Source: Erythrobacter sp. Alg231-14 (GTDB lineage: Bacteria > Pseudomonadota > Alphaproteobacteria > Sphingomonadales > Sphingomonadaceae). From it: a stretch of 64,000 nt of DNA. This document shows, one piece after another, positions 18,895 to 28,038 of this stretch. A program made the position numbers and the translations under genes. The notes under the pieces were generated by a model. It was not told where the DNA came from, did no database searches, and was given only the letters and a program-made list of their open reading frames with translations. The stretch lies in contig NZ_LT702999.1 of assembly GCF_900149685.1 (NCBI RefSeq), positions 2,790,001 to 2,854,000 of the forward strand, written 5' to 3'. How positions within the stretch are numbered: position 1 is the stretch's first letter; every line of letters starts with the position of its first letter.

Positions 18895-19917
18895 TTATTT
18901 GATCAACCCATGTTCGGCCAAGCTGCGCAGCGTGTCTTCCAACGTCTGCTCAGCGGCAATGTAGTCAAAGCCCAAGACCTGGGCCGAGTGTGAACCATCG
19001 ACATCGCGCGTTTTGCCAAGCTCGCTTTTCAACATCTTCATCTCGTTCAAGAATGGCGACAGCAATTTAACCAGAAAATCGGGCATTGGCCGCGTGGGCG
19101 TCTTTCCCGCAAGCTCAGGCGCGCGGGCACGCAATGTGGCGGCCATGTCGCGCATCCACATGAACTTTTCCTGCAAAGGGAAACGGCCATCGCGCACCGT
19201 GTCATCGGGCAATTCCAACGCCGCAAAATGCGCCCGCACAACATCGCGCACATCGACTACGCCAATACCCATATTGGGCGCCAACGGGATCGATCCATCG
19301 ACCATCTTTTGAACCATCTCAATCGATGTCGACAAATCGTCATTCGCGATCGGTCCGAAAACGGCGACCGGATTGATCGAACAGAACACCATGTCTGGTG
19401 CGTTCTGCGCGACCCATGCACGTGCCTCTTTTTCCGCGATGGTTTTGGATTTTGCGTATGCGGCCACGCTGGGGGACGCCGCGTCGGTCCAGTCGGAATG
19501 ATCGAAGTGCTTCTTTTCCAACGGGTGACCATAGGCTATCGCGGCGGCCGAGCTTGTCAAAACGAACCGCTTGACCCCCGACCCATCGGCAAAGCGCAAC
19601 GCCCGCAAGGCACCTTCGCGCGCAGGGACAATAAGTTCATCGTCGTTCTTGGGTGCAGCCAAGGGAAAGGGAGAGGCCACATGCGCAACCGCATCGCATC
19701 CAGCGCACGCTTCCGCCCACCCTGCATCGCTTTCCAAATCCGCTTCGAATACTGCAAGCCGTTCGCCCGCATCGCCCCAACGCGTGCGCAAACGCAGCTC
19801 GCTTTTGGCTTTGCTGCGCACGGTGGTGTGAACCGTTTTACCGGCGGCGAGCAATTGATCTATAAGCTCGCCGCCAATATATCCGGTCCCGCCGGTTACC
19901 AAAATTGTGCTCGACAT
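18895..19917 (-). CDS. NAD-dependent epimerase/dehydratase, dihydroflavonol-reductase-like
   Basis: 340-residue extended SDR. N-terminal TGGTGYIGGELIDQL nucleotide-binding motif, VAHVASPFPL, VLTSSAAAIAYG with the active Ser, and the catalytic YAKSKTIAEKEA. This pattern is that of the dihydroflavonol-4-reductase/cinnamoyl-CoA reductase group in bacteria, whose substrates are mostly aldehydes or ketones. It runs tail to head with the SDR gene (2-base gap) and follows gor. Confidence 0.87.
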   Translation of the reverse strand: MSSTILVTGGTGYIGGELIDQLLAAGKTVHTTVRSKAKSELRLRTRWGDAGERLAVFEADLESDAGWAEACAGCDAVAHVASPFPLAAPKNDDELIVPAREGALRALRFADGSGVKRFVLTSSAAAIAYGHPLEKKHFDHSDWTDAASPSVAAYAKSKTIAEKEARAWVAQNAPDMVFCSINPVAVFGPIANDDLSTSIEMVQKMVDGSIPLAPNMGIGVVDVRDVVRAHFAALELPDDTVRDGRFPLQEKFMWMRDMAATLRARAPELAGKTPTRPMPDFLVKLLSPFLNEMKMLKSELGKTRDVDGSHSAQVLGFDYIAAEQTLEDTLRSLAEHGLIK

Positions 19918-19975
19918 CTTGCTTTCCTACTCCCCGTTCGACGGGAGCGTAGTCGGGCCAGTTGCAAAGCGCAAT

Positions 19976-21328
19976 TTACTTCAGGAGCACCAACTCTTCG
20001 GCCATGCTGGGGTGAATTGCGGTGGTTGCATCGAAATCGGCCTTTGTCAGCTTTGCTTTGATCGCGACCGCCGCCGCCTGAATGATCTCCGCTGATTCCG
20101 GACCAATCATGTGCAGGCCAAGAACCTGCCCCGTTTCGCCATGGCACACCATCTTATAAAGCCCGCGTTCCATCCGGTCCGAAAAGATGTTTTTCATCGG
20201 ACGGAAGTCGGACGTGTAGACCGCAATATCGCCATGCTCTTTGCGCGCTTCGGCTTCGGTCAGACCAACCGACGCGATCGAAGGTTGTGAGAACACCGCA
20301 CTAGGGATGCATGAATGGTCCACGGCGCGTGGATTGTTCCCAAACACCGTATCGGCAAAGGCATGCCCTTCGCGGATGGCCACCGGGGTCAATTGCACAC
20401 GGTTGGTCACATCACCGACGGCATAGATGCTGTCACAGCTGGTCTTGCTGTAGGCATCGACGAGGATTTCGCCGGCTTTGCCTAGCTCAACGCCCGCCGT
20501 TTCGAGGCCCAGACCTTCGCTGTTCGGTTTGCGTCCAGTGGCGACCAAGATTCGATCAACTTGCTTGGTCACGCCATTAGTAAGCGTCACGGTGAACGAT
20601 CCATCATCGTTCTTCGCCACGCTATCAACGACAGTGCCCAATTGCAGGTCCATGCCGCGCGCTTTCATCACAACCGGCAATCGATCAACGATGTCCGAAT
20701 CGTAAGTGCGCAGGATCGTATCCGTGCGATTGACCAGTGTAACATCACCGCCCAATGCGTTGAAAATACCGGCGAATTCTACGGCAATATACCCGCCGCC
20801 CAACACCATCAAACGTTGGGGGAATTCTTCGACATGGAAAATCTCGTTGGACGTGATGCAATGTTCATTGCCATCAAATTCGGGAAGCATCGGCCACCCA
20901 CCCGTTGCAACGAGGATCTTCTTCGCCGTGATTTCTTTGCCCGATGCAAGCCGCACGGAATTGGGCCCGGTGATGACGGCGCGTTCGGAATACACCTCGA
21001 CCCCGGCATTGCCCAATGTGCCGTCATACAGCCCTTCGAGGCGATCGACGTCGCTGTTCACGAAATCGCGCAGCGTCGGCCAATCAAAGCTCTTTTCGCC
21101 TAGGGTCCACCCTTTATGCGCCGCATGGCCCAATTCTTCGGCGAACATGGAAGCGTAAACCAACATCTTTTTGGGCACACAGCCGCGAATAACACAGGTG
21201 CCGCCCATCCGGTATTCCTCTGCGATGGCGACTTTTGCGCCATGCGAGGCCGAAATACGGCTGGCCCGGACACCGCCGGAACCGCCACCAATTGTGAAAA
21301 GATCGTAGTCAAATTCGGCCTCAGCCAT
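19976..21328 (-). CDS. gor: Glutathione-disulfide reductase
   Basis: 450-residue flavoprotein disulfide reductase, reducing glutathione disulfide with NADPH. FAD motif TIGGGSGGVRAS at 12-23, redox pair C45/C50 in GGTCVIRGCVPKK, second nucleotide fold VLGGGYIAVEFAG, and C-terminal AIHPSMAEELV with the active His-Glu pair. The GGTCVIRGC spacing and HPSMAEE rather than HAHPT mark glutathione reductase over dihydrolipoamide or mercuric reductase. Likely monocistronic from the promoter noted just upstream. Confidence 0.95.
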   Translation of the reverse strand: MAEAEFDYDLFTIGGGSGGVRASRISASHGAKVAIAEEYRMGGTCVIRGCVPKKMLVYASMFAEELGHAAHKGWTLGEKSFDWPTLRDFVNSDVDRLEGLYDGTLGNAGVEVYSERAVITGPNSVRLASGKEITAKKILVATGGWPMLPEFDGNEHCITSNEIFHVEEFPQRLMVLGGGYIAVEFAGIFNALGGDVTLVNRTDTILRTYDSDIVDRLPVVMKARGMDLQLGTVVDSVAKNDDGSFTVTLTNGVTKQVDRILVATGRKPNSEGLGLETAGVELGKAGEILVDAYSKTSCDSIYAVGDVTNRVQLTPVAIREGHAFADTVFGNNPRAVDHSCIPSAVFSQPSIASVGLTEAEARKEHGDIAVYTSDFRPMKNIFSDRMERGLYKMVCHGETGQVLGLHMIGPESAEIIQAAAVAIKAKLTKADFDATTAIHPSMAEELVLLK

Positions 21329-21358
21329 CGCTCAATTCCCTTCCTATACAGGGATCAG

Positions 21359-21387
21359 CCTATGGCCTTCTCCCCGTGAATTGCCAA
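21359..21387 (-). promoter_or_regulatory. Candidate gor promoter
   Basis: TTGGCA (21387-21382) and CATAGG (21364-21359) are 17 bases apart on the minus strand, about 30 bases before the gor start codon. The -10 is imperfect. Confidence 0.4.
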
Positions 21388-21429
21388 CAGCAATACGGGA
21401 GAATGGAGGGGTAAGTTACACGTCGCCAA

Positions 21430-22458
21430 TCAGCTTTCGAGGAATCGCCCGTAATCGCGCAACAATTCCGACGCTTTCATATTCTCAAGCGTGATCCGGC
21501 TTTCATCTTCGATCCCGGTAAGACGATAGATCAGCCGCAAAATTGCCTTTTGCTGCGTCGGGCTGATGTCGACAAGGCTGACGAGCATATCGGGATTGTC
21601 GTGTTCCAATTGATCGAACAGCATGGCGACGTTCATCGGATCAAACCCAAATCCCAAAAAGCCAAGCCGTTTGCCGCGCGACATTTCCGACCGCAGATAG
21701 GATTGGAATTGACGCGAATTGGCACGTTGGCTGGCGGTATAGATCCGTTTTGACAAACGCACGATGTTGTCGGGATCGGTGTCCCCCCAAACCGCGCCAT
21801 ATTCCTCATCCCCCTGCCACGGCAGGCGGCCAACAACGCCATAGGGATGCACAATACGCAGCCGGTTCGCGACCAGTTCATTGGCTTCGTCGATGGTCAT
21901 GCCAAAGGCGCGTTGAACCACCCATGGCAGGTAATGTTCAATTGCGCGGTCATAATTGAAACACACGATCGAAAGCTTTTCAAAAGCCTCTTCGGCCCGA
22001 GCGCGCGGGACGCCTTTCACAATCAATTGACCCAATTGGAACAACCAATTGTCGGTCCCCCGCAACGGCAGCTCACCCGAGGCGCGCGGTTCAACCGCCA
22101 TGGTCGATTTCGATTCCCCTTGGAGCGTGTAATACACAATCGCCAATTTACCCGCGGCAAGCACAGCCGGATCGTGGCCATATTGTTCGAGGATCGCGTC
22201 GATCGACGTGCTGACCAAAGTCGCATCGCGGATCGCCATCGCGCCCGCGACCAATTCGTCATAGGTCATGTCGAGTTCGCCGGCGACACGTTGAAACAGG
22301 ATCGAAAAATTCACCAGATCCCGGGACTTTACCTCGGAATCGAGACGTTCAAATTCAAAGCCACCGGCAATCTTTGACAAAAGATCCGGCCCATCGGGCA
22401 TCTCAATCTCGCGATTGGCCCCAGCTCCTACAATCAGGGTGGTATCAGTTCTGATCAT
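21430..22458 (-). CDS. SIR2-like domain protein
   Basis: 342 residues. The N-terminus TLIVGAGANREIEMPDG (7-23) is the Rossmann GAG motif of SIR2-like (SIR2_2 type) proteins. Further blocks agree: CFNYDRAIEHYL, IVHPYGVVG and LGFGFDPMNV near the C-terminus, matching the usual FNYD, H.HG and LGFG blocks. Such domains include NAD-cleaving effectors of phage defence, but many are of unknown role. No second effector or sensor domain is fused and neighbours are housekeeping genes, so defence is inference only. The ATG at 22458 lacks a close ribosome binding site; GAGG lies 12 bases upstream inside a hairpin. Confidence 0.72.
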   Translation of the reverse strand: MIRTDTTLIVGAGANREIEMPDGPDLLSKIAGGFEFERLDSEVKSRDLVNFSILFQRVAGELDMTYDELVAGAMAIRDATLVSTSIDAILEQYGHDPAVLAAGKLAIVYYTLQGESKSTMAVEPRASGELPLRGTDNWLFQLGQLIVKGVPRARAEEAFEKLSIVCFNYDRAIEHYLPWVVQRAFGMTIDEANELVANRLRIVHPYGVVGRLPWQGDEEYGAVWGDTDPDNIVRLSKRIYTASQRANSRQFQSYLRSEMSRGKRLGFLGFGFDPMNVAMLFDQLEHDNPDMLVSLVDISPTQQKAILRLIYRLTGIEDESRITLENMKASELLRDYGRFLES

Positions 22459-22467
22459 GGGAGCGGT

Positions 22468-22505
22468 CGGCCTCTTCGTTAACGGTGATCGTCACTTAGA
22501 GGCCG
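22468..22505 (-). promoter_or_regulatory. Inverted repeat in the leader of the SIR2-like gene
   Basis: CGGCCTCT and AGAGGCCG form a perfect 8-bp inverted repeat (22468-22475 with 22498-22505) around a 22-base interior that can itself pair (GTGA/TCAC). It ends nine bases before the ATG and holds the only GAGG near the start, so it could be an operator or a translation-blocking hairpin. Confidence 0.45.
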
Positions 22506-22590
22506 TATGCTTAATTTTCGCTTAGAATTGATCGCGATATTGCGAAAAAATCCGGATGGTCTGCCGCGTCAATAGGCCGGGATAGCGGGC

Positions 22591-24036
22591 TTAACGTTGC
22601 CCGCCGCCCCCGCCGCCCTGATTGCCGCCACGACCACCGCCGCCGCCGCGCCGCCCGCCAGGACGACCGCCACCGGGCCGACCGCCACCAGGGCGACCGC
22701 CGCCGGGACGGCCACCGGGTTTACCGCCCGGCTTTCCCTTACGATCAGGGTGTTTGACACCAGAGTTTTTCCCGCCCTCGCCGCGCGGCTTGCTAGCGCC
22801 GGTTGGGCGCGGTTTGATCCGCTTGCTCGACACGCGGTTTTGCCCACGTGGTGCCGGTTTTGTCGGTCCGACCCCTTCGACAACCGCACGGAAATTGTCC
22901 GGCAAAGGCAGTCGGTCCAATTCTGCGCCTGTCGTCTTTTGAATATCCTTGAGATAAGCGCGCTCATCCTCGGCACAGAACGCGATTGCAACACCATCTT
23001 TGCCGGCGCGCGCAGTCCTTCCGATGCGGTGCACATATTGTTCGGGCACATTGGGCAATTCATAATTGATGACGTGGCTAACGCCCGGGATGTCGATCCC
23101 GCGCGCGGCAACATCGGTCGCGATTAGGACATTCGTTTTGCCCCGACGGAATTCATCCAACGCGCGCTGACGTTGCGGTTGCGATTTGTTGCCGTGGATT
23201 GCGTTGGCTTGGATGCCGCGCTGGCTTAGCTTTTTCACAACGCGATCCGCGCCGTGCTTCGTACGGGTAAAGATCAATATCCGTTCAAGTTCCCCCGGCG
23301 TTTCGTGCCGGCCCGACAGGATCATTTCGAGCAATGCTTGCTTTTCATCCTGTTGAACCATGAAGAGGAATTGTTCGATCCGCTCGGCTGTCGTGCTTTC
23401 CGGAGTGACCGACACTTGGACCGGGTTTTTGCAATATCCGCTGACCAATTCCTTGATCGATTTCGGCATCGTTGCGCTGAAAAAGAGCGTTTGACGGTTG
23501 TCTGGCACCAATTTGTTGATGGTGCGCAATGCGTGGATAAAACCAAGATCAAGCATCTGATCGGCTTCATCCAAGACGAGCACCTCGACTGAGCCGAGAT
23601 TGAACGCTTTTTGATCGATCAGGTCGAGCAAACGGCCCGGCGTCGCGATCAAAATATCGGTGCCACGGTGCAGTTTGTTGCGGTCTTTGTTGACCGATGT
23701 ACCGCCGACGATGGATTGCACTTTCAATCCTGCAAGCGCGCCGTAATCCTTTGCGCTGGCAGCGATTTGCATCGCCAATTCACGCGTCGGGGCCAGCACC
23801 AGCATACGGCAGGATTTGAATGGAATGTTGTTGTCCGATGCGCGCAACCGATCGATAGCAGGCAGCATGAATGCCGCCGTTTTACCGGTGCCAGTTTGCG
23901 CAATGCCCAACAAATCGCGCCCTTCAAGAACGGGCGGGATTGCCTGTTCTTGGATCGGGGTTGGGGTCGAATACCCTTTTAGATCAAGGGCTTGAAGAAC
24001 AGGTTGAGATAGACCGAGGTCCGAAAATTGTGTCAT
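22591..24036 (-). CDS. rhlE: DEAD-box RNA helicase, RhlE type
   Basis: 481 residues from ATG 24036. Helicase motifs in order: Q motif (GYSTPTPIQEQAIP), AQTGTGKTAAF, PTREL, TPGRLLD, DEAD in VLDEADQMLDLGF, SAT, and HRIGRTARAG. After about residue 370 comes a basic linker, then a Gly/Arg/Pro-rich tail of about 45 residues built on GGGRP repeats. Such tails add RNA affinity. RhlE proteins act in ribosome assembly, RNA decay and cold growth. The 195-base region upstream holds no gene and may be a long 5' leader, as seen for cold-induced helicase genes (inference). Confidence 0.93.
   Translation of the reverse strand: MTQFSDLGLSQPVLQALDLKGYSTPTPIQEQAIPPVLEGRDLLGIAQTGTGKTAAFMLPAIDRLRASDNNIPFKSCRMLVLAPTRELAMQIAASAKDYGALAGLKVQSIVGGTSVNKDRNKLHRGTDILIATPGRLLDLIDQKAFNLGSVEVLVLDEADQMLDLGFIHALRTINKLVPDNRQTLFFSATMPKSIKELVSGYCKNPVQVSVTPESTTAERIEQFLFMVQQDEKQALLEMILSGRHETPGELERILIFTRTKHGADRVVKKLSQRGIQANAIHGNKSQPQRQRALDEFRRGKTNVLIATDVAARGIDIPGVSHVINYELPNVPEQYVHRIGRTARAGKDGVAIAFCAEDERAYLKDIQKTTGAELDRLPLPDNFRAVVEGVGPTKPAPRGQNRVSSKRIKPRPTGASKPRGEGGKNSGVKHPDRKGKPGGKPGGRPGGGRPGGGRPGGGRPGGRRGGGGGRGGNQGGGGGGQR
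22594..22730. repeat. GGGRP-coding tandem repeat in the rhlE 3' end
   Basis: Imperfect direct repeats of about 15 bases (minus strand) encode successive GGGRP units followed by GGRRGGGGGRGG. Codon use varies between copies (cgaccgccacc, cgaccgccgcc on the plus strand), which points to selection on the peptide rather than a very recent expansion. Confidence 0.7.
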
Positions 24037-24231
24037 TGTGACTCGCAATATGTGCGACGCGCACGCGCCAATAGGGCGTGCGAAGCGCGGGGTTTAGGAA
24101 CCGCCCGCGTGAAAAGGGAAGTAGGGAAATTTGGTACGAGGCGTAGCCGAGGCGGATCCGATCGGACCGGCCGCTTCACGCTGGCTGTAACGCCTCATGT
24201 GCGGCGCAAATGGGGGTTCGCCCCTTAAAAG

Positions 24232-24690
24232 TCAATCATCATCGTTCGAGCCGGGCGGGCCCCGCCGGGCAATCATCGAATTGTAATTGATGTTCATCTC
24301 ATACTGGCCCGCCGTCGGATTGCCCGATGCGTCGGTTGCCGGGCTGAAACGCGAATAGTTCAATATGGGTCGGCACAGATCGATTTGGGTCGCCGCGCGG
24401 CGGAATTTTCGCTTGGTTTCGCAATGGGTCGGCGTGCCAATGGCGTCAACGGCGATGATAAAGGTCAATTCCTGCGACAAAATCCGTTGGCGAGATGCCG
24501 CACGCGCCAAAAGGTTTATGCCATCAAACGCAATCAATTCCGGCTCGGCTTTGCCCATCGGCGCGGCTTCGTCAGTCGGCTCGCCTTGCAAAGCCGCCGT
24601 AGATGCCGCCGCTGTCGCGGGTATCGCTGTTAGAGTTGTAGAAAGCGCCAATGCCGCCAATGGGTGAACCAAAAGCCGCTTGGCCGCCAT
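24232..24690 (-). CDS. Secreted protein with TonB C-terminal-like domain
   Basis: 152 residues, signal peptide 1-29 (HPLAALALSTTLTAIPATAAA). The C-terminal half has the pattern of the TonB C-terminal fold: FIIAVDAIGTPTHC, a second cysteine in ATQIDLCRPI, then FSPATDASGNPTAGQYEMNINY. It lacks the membrane anchor and Pro-rich linker of TonB. It follows its paralogue at 24692-25168 with its ATG one base past that stop. Orphan domains of this kind are common in sphingomonads; function unknown. Confidence 0.75.
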   Translation of the reverse strand: MAAKRLLVHPLAALALSTTLTAIPATAAASTAALQGEPTDEAAPMGKAEPELIAFDGINLLARAASRQRILSQELTFIIAVDAIGTPTHCETKRKFRRAATQIDLCRPILNYSRFSPATDASGNPTAGQYEMNINYNSMIARRGPPGSNDDD

Positions 24691-24691
24691 A

Positions 24692-25168
24692 TTAATTCAA
24701 CCGCTCGTACATTTCGGCATAAGCCAACCGCGCGGAATATTCGCCAGCAACCGGAGTGCCGCTTTCATCATGCGCGGGTTCAAAAGTATGATGCTCCATC
24801 AACACGGCGCACAAACTATCCGACACGCGGCGCATCCGGAACGTTTCGGTCAATTCGCAACCGGTCGCATTCCCTTCGGCATCAACGGTCAAATTGTAAG
24901 CAATGTGCGAACGCCAAATGCGCAAGCGGCGCGAGGTCTTCATAAATTCAAAGTCGCCATCCCATGATACCAATTGCACGGGCATCGCGGTCATCACTTC
25001 TTCTTCGACGGCCACTTCAATGGCGCGCGTCGCAACCCGTTCTTCCAACTCGGTTTCTTGGATTTCCAAGGTCACTTCGTCTGATTGCGCCCCGTCCAAT
25101 TCAGCCGGTTCTGCCGGGTTAAGCGCAAAGGCCGCGACAGGCGCCGCAAGAATGGCAAACAAAAACAT
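24692..25168 (-). CDS. Secreted protein with TonB C-terminal-like domain (paralogue)
   Basis: 158 residues. Hydrophobic N-terminus MFLFAILAAPVAAFAL is a signal peptide, with an acidic segment (EVTLEIQETELEERV) after it. The C-terminal domain repeats the plan of the next gene: YNLTVDAEGNATGC, a paired cysteine in RVSDSLCAVL, then FEPAHDESGTPVAGEYSARL. The two genes are one base apart from coupling and clearly arose by duplication. A third copy with a doubled domain lies at 29713-30306. Confidence 0.75.
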   Translation of the reverse strand: MFLFAILAAPVAAFALNPAEPAELDGAQSDEVTLEIQETELEERVATRAIEVAVEEEVMTAMPVQLVSWDGDFEFMKTSRRLRIWRSHIAYNLTVDAEGNATGCELTETFRMRRVSDSLCAVLMEHHTFEPAHDESGTPVAGEYSARLAYAEMYERLN

Positions 25169-25535
25169 AGCAGGTAAGGACCTTTGAAAACGAGCGGGGG
25201 AAGCTGCGACAGGAATGCGAAAATACGCAGTTTCGGTGAAAGTGCAAATCGGACTCTAATGCTGCGCCGCAGCGAAACTTGCATGCGAGATTGTACACAT
25301 CAGAGTAACAGTGTTGCGATTGAACGTTGGTTTGCGTCGTGAATCGGGAGAATCATGCCAACCATGCTTAACAATCTGACATCAGACCAAAAACGTGATG
25401 GCCAATTGGAGTGAGCCGGGTTCATACCGCTCACACCGCTTCCCAAAATGGCGACGTGTGGAGGACAGTGCCGCCCACGACGCATATTCATATTTAGAGC
25501 CCCGAAGATGAACAGAGGTTGAAGCTCGAGAATCT
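25169..25535. other. Non-coding gap of 367 bases
   Basis: I see no convincing gene or RNA here. Short frames on both strands lack protein-like sequence. The left end probably holds the promoter of the TonB-C-like pair: TTGCAC (25247-25242) and TATTTT (25225-25220) lie 16 bases apart on the minus strand. The right part follows the pgi stop and has no strong terminator hairpin. Confidence 0.4.
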
Positions 25536-27077
25536 CTAAACCTTAAGCCCAGCCGCCGCCATCAAAGCCAACGTGCTCGCGTCAAAGTCACCCTCACCGC
25601 TGTCGATCGATTTCGCCATGGCTTTGCCCAATTCGACACCGAATTGATCAAACGGGTTGATGCCCATCAACACCGCCGCGGCAAAAGTGCGGTGTTCATG
25701 GAACGCGATCATCGCGCCGAAAGTGGCAGCATCGATATCATCCAGCAAGAACATCGCAGAAGGACGGTCACCGGGATAATTGCGAGCGGGATCGTCCGAT
25801 TGCTTGCCAGCCATCAGCGCCGCCCCTTGCGCAAGGCAATTCAACAACAAATTGCGATGATGCGCCGGGTCCAATTCATCGCCGGGTGCAACGGTTGCGA
25901 TGAAATCGACCGGGATCAAATGCGTCCCTTGGTGCAGCAATTGGAACACGGCGTGTTGAGCATCGGTGCCCACCCCGCCCCACGTTACCGGCGCGGTGGG
26001 TTGGGTGATGGGCCCGCCATCGGCACGAACGCTTTTGCCGTTCGATTCCATTTCCAGCTGTTGCAGATAGTCCGGCAGCAAAGCGAGGCGTTCGTCATAC
26101 GCGAACACCGCGCGTGTCTGACACCCGCGAATACGCGTGTAATACAGATCACCGAACGCGGCGAGCAAAGGCGCATTGGTCCGCCCATTGGCCCCGCGGA
26201 AATGTGTATCGATCGCCTGGGCGCCCGCCAACATCGCTTGAAAATCTTCCATACCCACGGCCAAAGCGACCGGGAAACCGATGCTGGACCAGAGTGAATA
26301 GCGGCCACCGACGCTTTCGGGAAACGGCAGGATGCGTGTTTCATCCACGCCAAAATCCACCGCACCTTGCGGGTTTGCGGTCAGGGCGACGATCCGACCC
26401 GAAGGATCATCCACTTTGTTATCCGCCAACCATTTTAGCGCGCTGTTCGCGTTGGTCATGGTTTCGGTCGTTGTGAAAGTCTTGGATGCCACCGCGATCA
26501 ACGTGGTTTCCGGGTCACAGGCGGCAAACGCTTGTTCTAGCGCCAGGCCATCGATGTTCGAAACGACATGGACATCAACCAGTTTCAAATCGCGGGTCAA
26601 CGCATCCACCGCCAAGGCAGGTCCCAGCGCTGATCCGCCAATGCCGATATGGATGAGGTGTTTGATTGTGCCCAACGCCCCTTCGTGGATCGCTTCGACC
26701 AACATTCCCATCCGCGCCAGCAACGCTTCGGCTTCTTCGACGTCCGCTTCGGTGCCGCTGCCGCGCATTGCGCCATGAGTTGCGGGTCGCCCTTCGGTGG
26801 GGTTTACAATGCCACCATCAAACAACGCATCACGCGCCGCATCGAAACCGGCGGTCTGCGCCAAATCTTCGAACACATCCAAGGCCGCATCGTCCAGATG
26901 GGTCTTTGACCAATCCAGCAACATCCCCAATTGCCCCAATTCGCCCAGATCCGCGTCGATCCGTTGGCTCATTTTGGCAACGCGATCGCCATCGGCGGCA
27001 AACAGGTCAGAAAGCGTGGTTTGCGGCAATTTTGCCAGCCGCGTCCAAGCGTCAGTGATTTTTGTGTGATCAGTCAT
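25536..27077 (-). CDS. pgi: Glucose-6-phosphate isomerase
   Basis: Interconverts glucose-6-phosphate and fructose-6-phosphate. The start is ATG 27077 with GGGG eight bases upstream; the frame is open for 83 more codons but those residues are not Pgi-like. 513 residues. Hallmarks: HIGIGGSALGP, SKTFTTTETMTNA, the GGRYSLWSSIGF signature, LMESNGKS-type EMESNGKS, and FDQFGVELGKAMA with the active lysine. Divergent from lepB with under 50 bases between starts. Confidence 0.96.
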   Translation of the reverse strand: MTDHTKITDAWTRLAKLPQTTLSDLFAADGDRVAKMSQRIDADLGELGQLGMLLDWSKTHLDDAALDVFEDLAQTAGFDAARDALFDGGIVNPTEGRPATHGAMRGSGTEADVEEAEALLARMGMLVEAIHEGALGTIKHLIHIGIGGSALGPALAVDALTRDLKLVDVHVVSNIDGLALEQAFAACDPETTLIAVASKTFTTTETMTNANSALKWLADNKVDDPSGRIVALTANPQGAVDFGVDETRILPFPESVGGRYSLWSSIGFPVALAVGMEDFQAMLAGAQAIDTHFRGANGRTNAPLLAAFGDLYYTRIRGCQTRAVFAYDERLALLPDYLQQLEMESNGKSVRADGGPITQPTAPVTWGGVGTDAQHAVFQLLHQGTHLIPVDFIATVAPGDELDPAHHRNLLLNCLAQGAALMAGKQSDDPARNYPGDRPSAMFLLDDIDAATFGAMIAFHEHRTFAAAVLMGINPFDQFGVELGKAMAKSIDSGEGDFDASTLALMAAAGLKV

Positions 27078-27126
27078 TGGGCAAACCCCTTTGCGCAAAC
27101 TGTAGCCGCGAGTAAGGGGAGCGGTG

Positions 27127-28011
27127 ATGAATGTTAAGACCCAATCTCTGTCGCCCTCTCCCGCGTCCCCGGATAATGCGCCCAATACCGGCGCAGGCCC
27201 CGATGAATCAGGGGAGCAAAAAGAGAGCTTTGCAAGCTTTCTTTGGTTCCTTTTCAAACTGCTATTGGCGGTTTTGATCTTCCGCAGCTTTATCTTTTCG
27301 CCCTTTTCCATCCCATCGGAAAGCATGCTTCCCCGGCTTTGGAACGGCGATTATCTGCTTGCGGCGAAGTGGCCCTATGGCTTTTCCAGCTATTCGCTGC
27401 CCTACAGCGCGCCGTTGATCCCCGGCCGGGTTCTGGCGACGCAGCCGGATCGCGGCGATGTTGTAATCTTCAAACATCCGATCGACAAAACCGATTACGT
27501 GAAACGCGTGATCGGATTGCCTGGCGATAGCATCGCGATGGTCGAAGGGCGCATTTTGTTGAACGGCGAAATGATTGAACGCGAAGCGATCGACGATTTC
27601 GAAATCCCGCTTTCCATCAACACATCGTGTGCGTGGGGCGGGCAAGAGGCCACCAACGACGCCGGCGAACAGGTTTGCCGGTACACACAATTCCGCGAAA
27701 CTATACCCGTTGATGGGTCATCGAACGGCCGCCAATACACCGTCTTGGATTTTGGCAACACGCCCGCCGACAGTTTTGCCCCGACGGTCATCCCCGAAGG
27801 GCACATGTTTGTCTTAGGCGACAATCGAGATAACTCCCGCGACAGCCGGTTTGAGGCGCGCTCCGGCGATGCGGTTGGCATCGTCCCTCAGGCCAATTTG
27901 GTCGGAGAAGCGACGATCATCATGTGGTCCACCGATGGCAGCGCGGAATGGATCAAGCCATGGACATGGTTTACCGCCGCACGTTGGAGCCGGATTGGCA
28001 ATGGATTGTGA
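27127..28011 (+). CDS. lepB: Signal peptidase I
   Basis: Membrane serine protease that removes signal peptides from exported proteins. 294 residues from ATG 27127 (GGGGAG five bases upstream; an in-frame GTG precedes it). One N-terminal membrane helix at 38-58 is followed by the catalytic S66 in PSESMLPRL and K126 in DYVKRVIGLPGD. The box GDNRDNSRDSR lies near the end. The N-terminal 35 residues are hydrophilic and Pro/Ser-rich. It begins the lepB-rnc-era cluster, a conserved arrangement. Confidence 0.96.
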   Translation: MNVKTQSLSPSPASPDNAPNTGAGPDESGEQKESFASFLWFLFKLLLAVLIFRSFIFSPFSIPSESMLPRLWNGDYLLAAKWPYGFSSYSLPYSAPLIPGRVLATQPDRGDVVIFKHPIDKTDYVKRVIGLPGDSIAMVEGRILLNGEMIEREAIDDFEIPLSINTSCAWGGQEATNDAGEQVCRYTQFRETIPVDGSSNGRQYTVLDFGNTPADSFAPTVIPEGHMFVLGDNRDNSRDSRFEARSGDAVGIVPQANLVGEATIIMWSTDGSAEWIKPWTWFTAARWSRIGNGL

Positions 28012-28038
28012 TCGCACCCCAATGATCGGAACAACACG

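Noticed and set aside
22594-22730. Gly/Arg repeat in rhlE considered as a CRISPR-like or minisatellite element
   Set aside because: The units are in frame and encode GGGRP, so the repeat reflects the protein tail.
25300-25491. A 63-codon frame in the gap upstream of pgi
   Set aside because: No ribosome binding site, no similarity to known small proteins, random composition.
26994-27326. Upstream extension of pgi by 83 codons
   Set aside because: The residues are not Pgi-like, the frame overlaps the lepB coding region, and ATG 27077 has a ribosome binding site.
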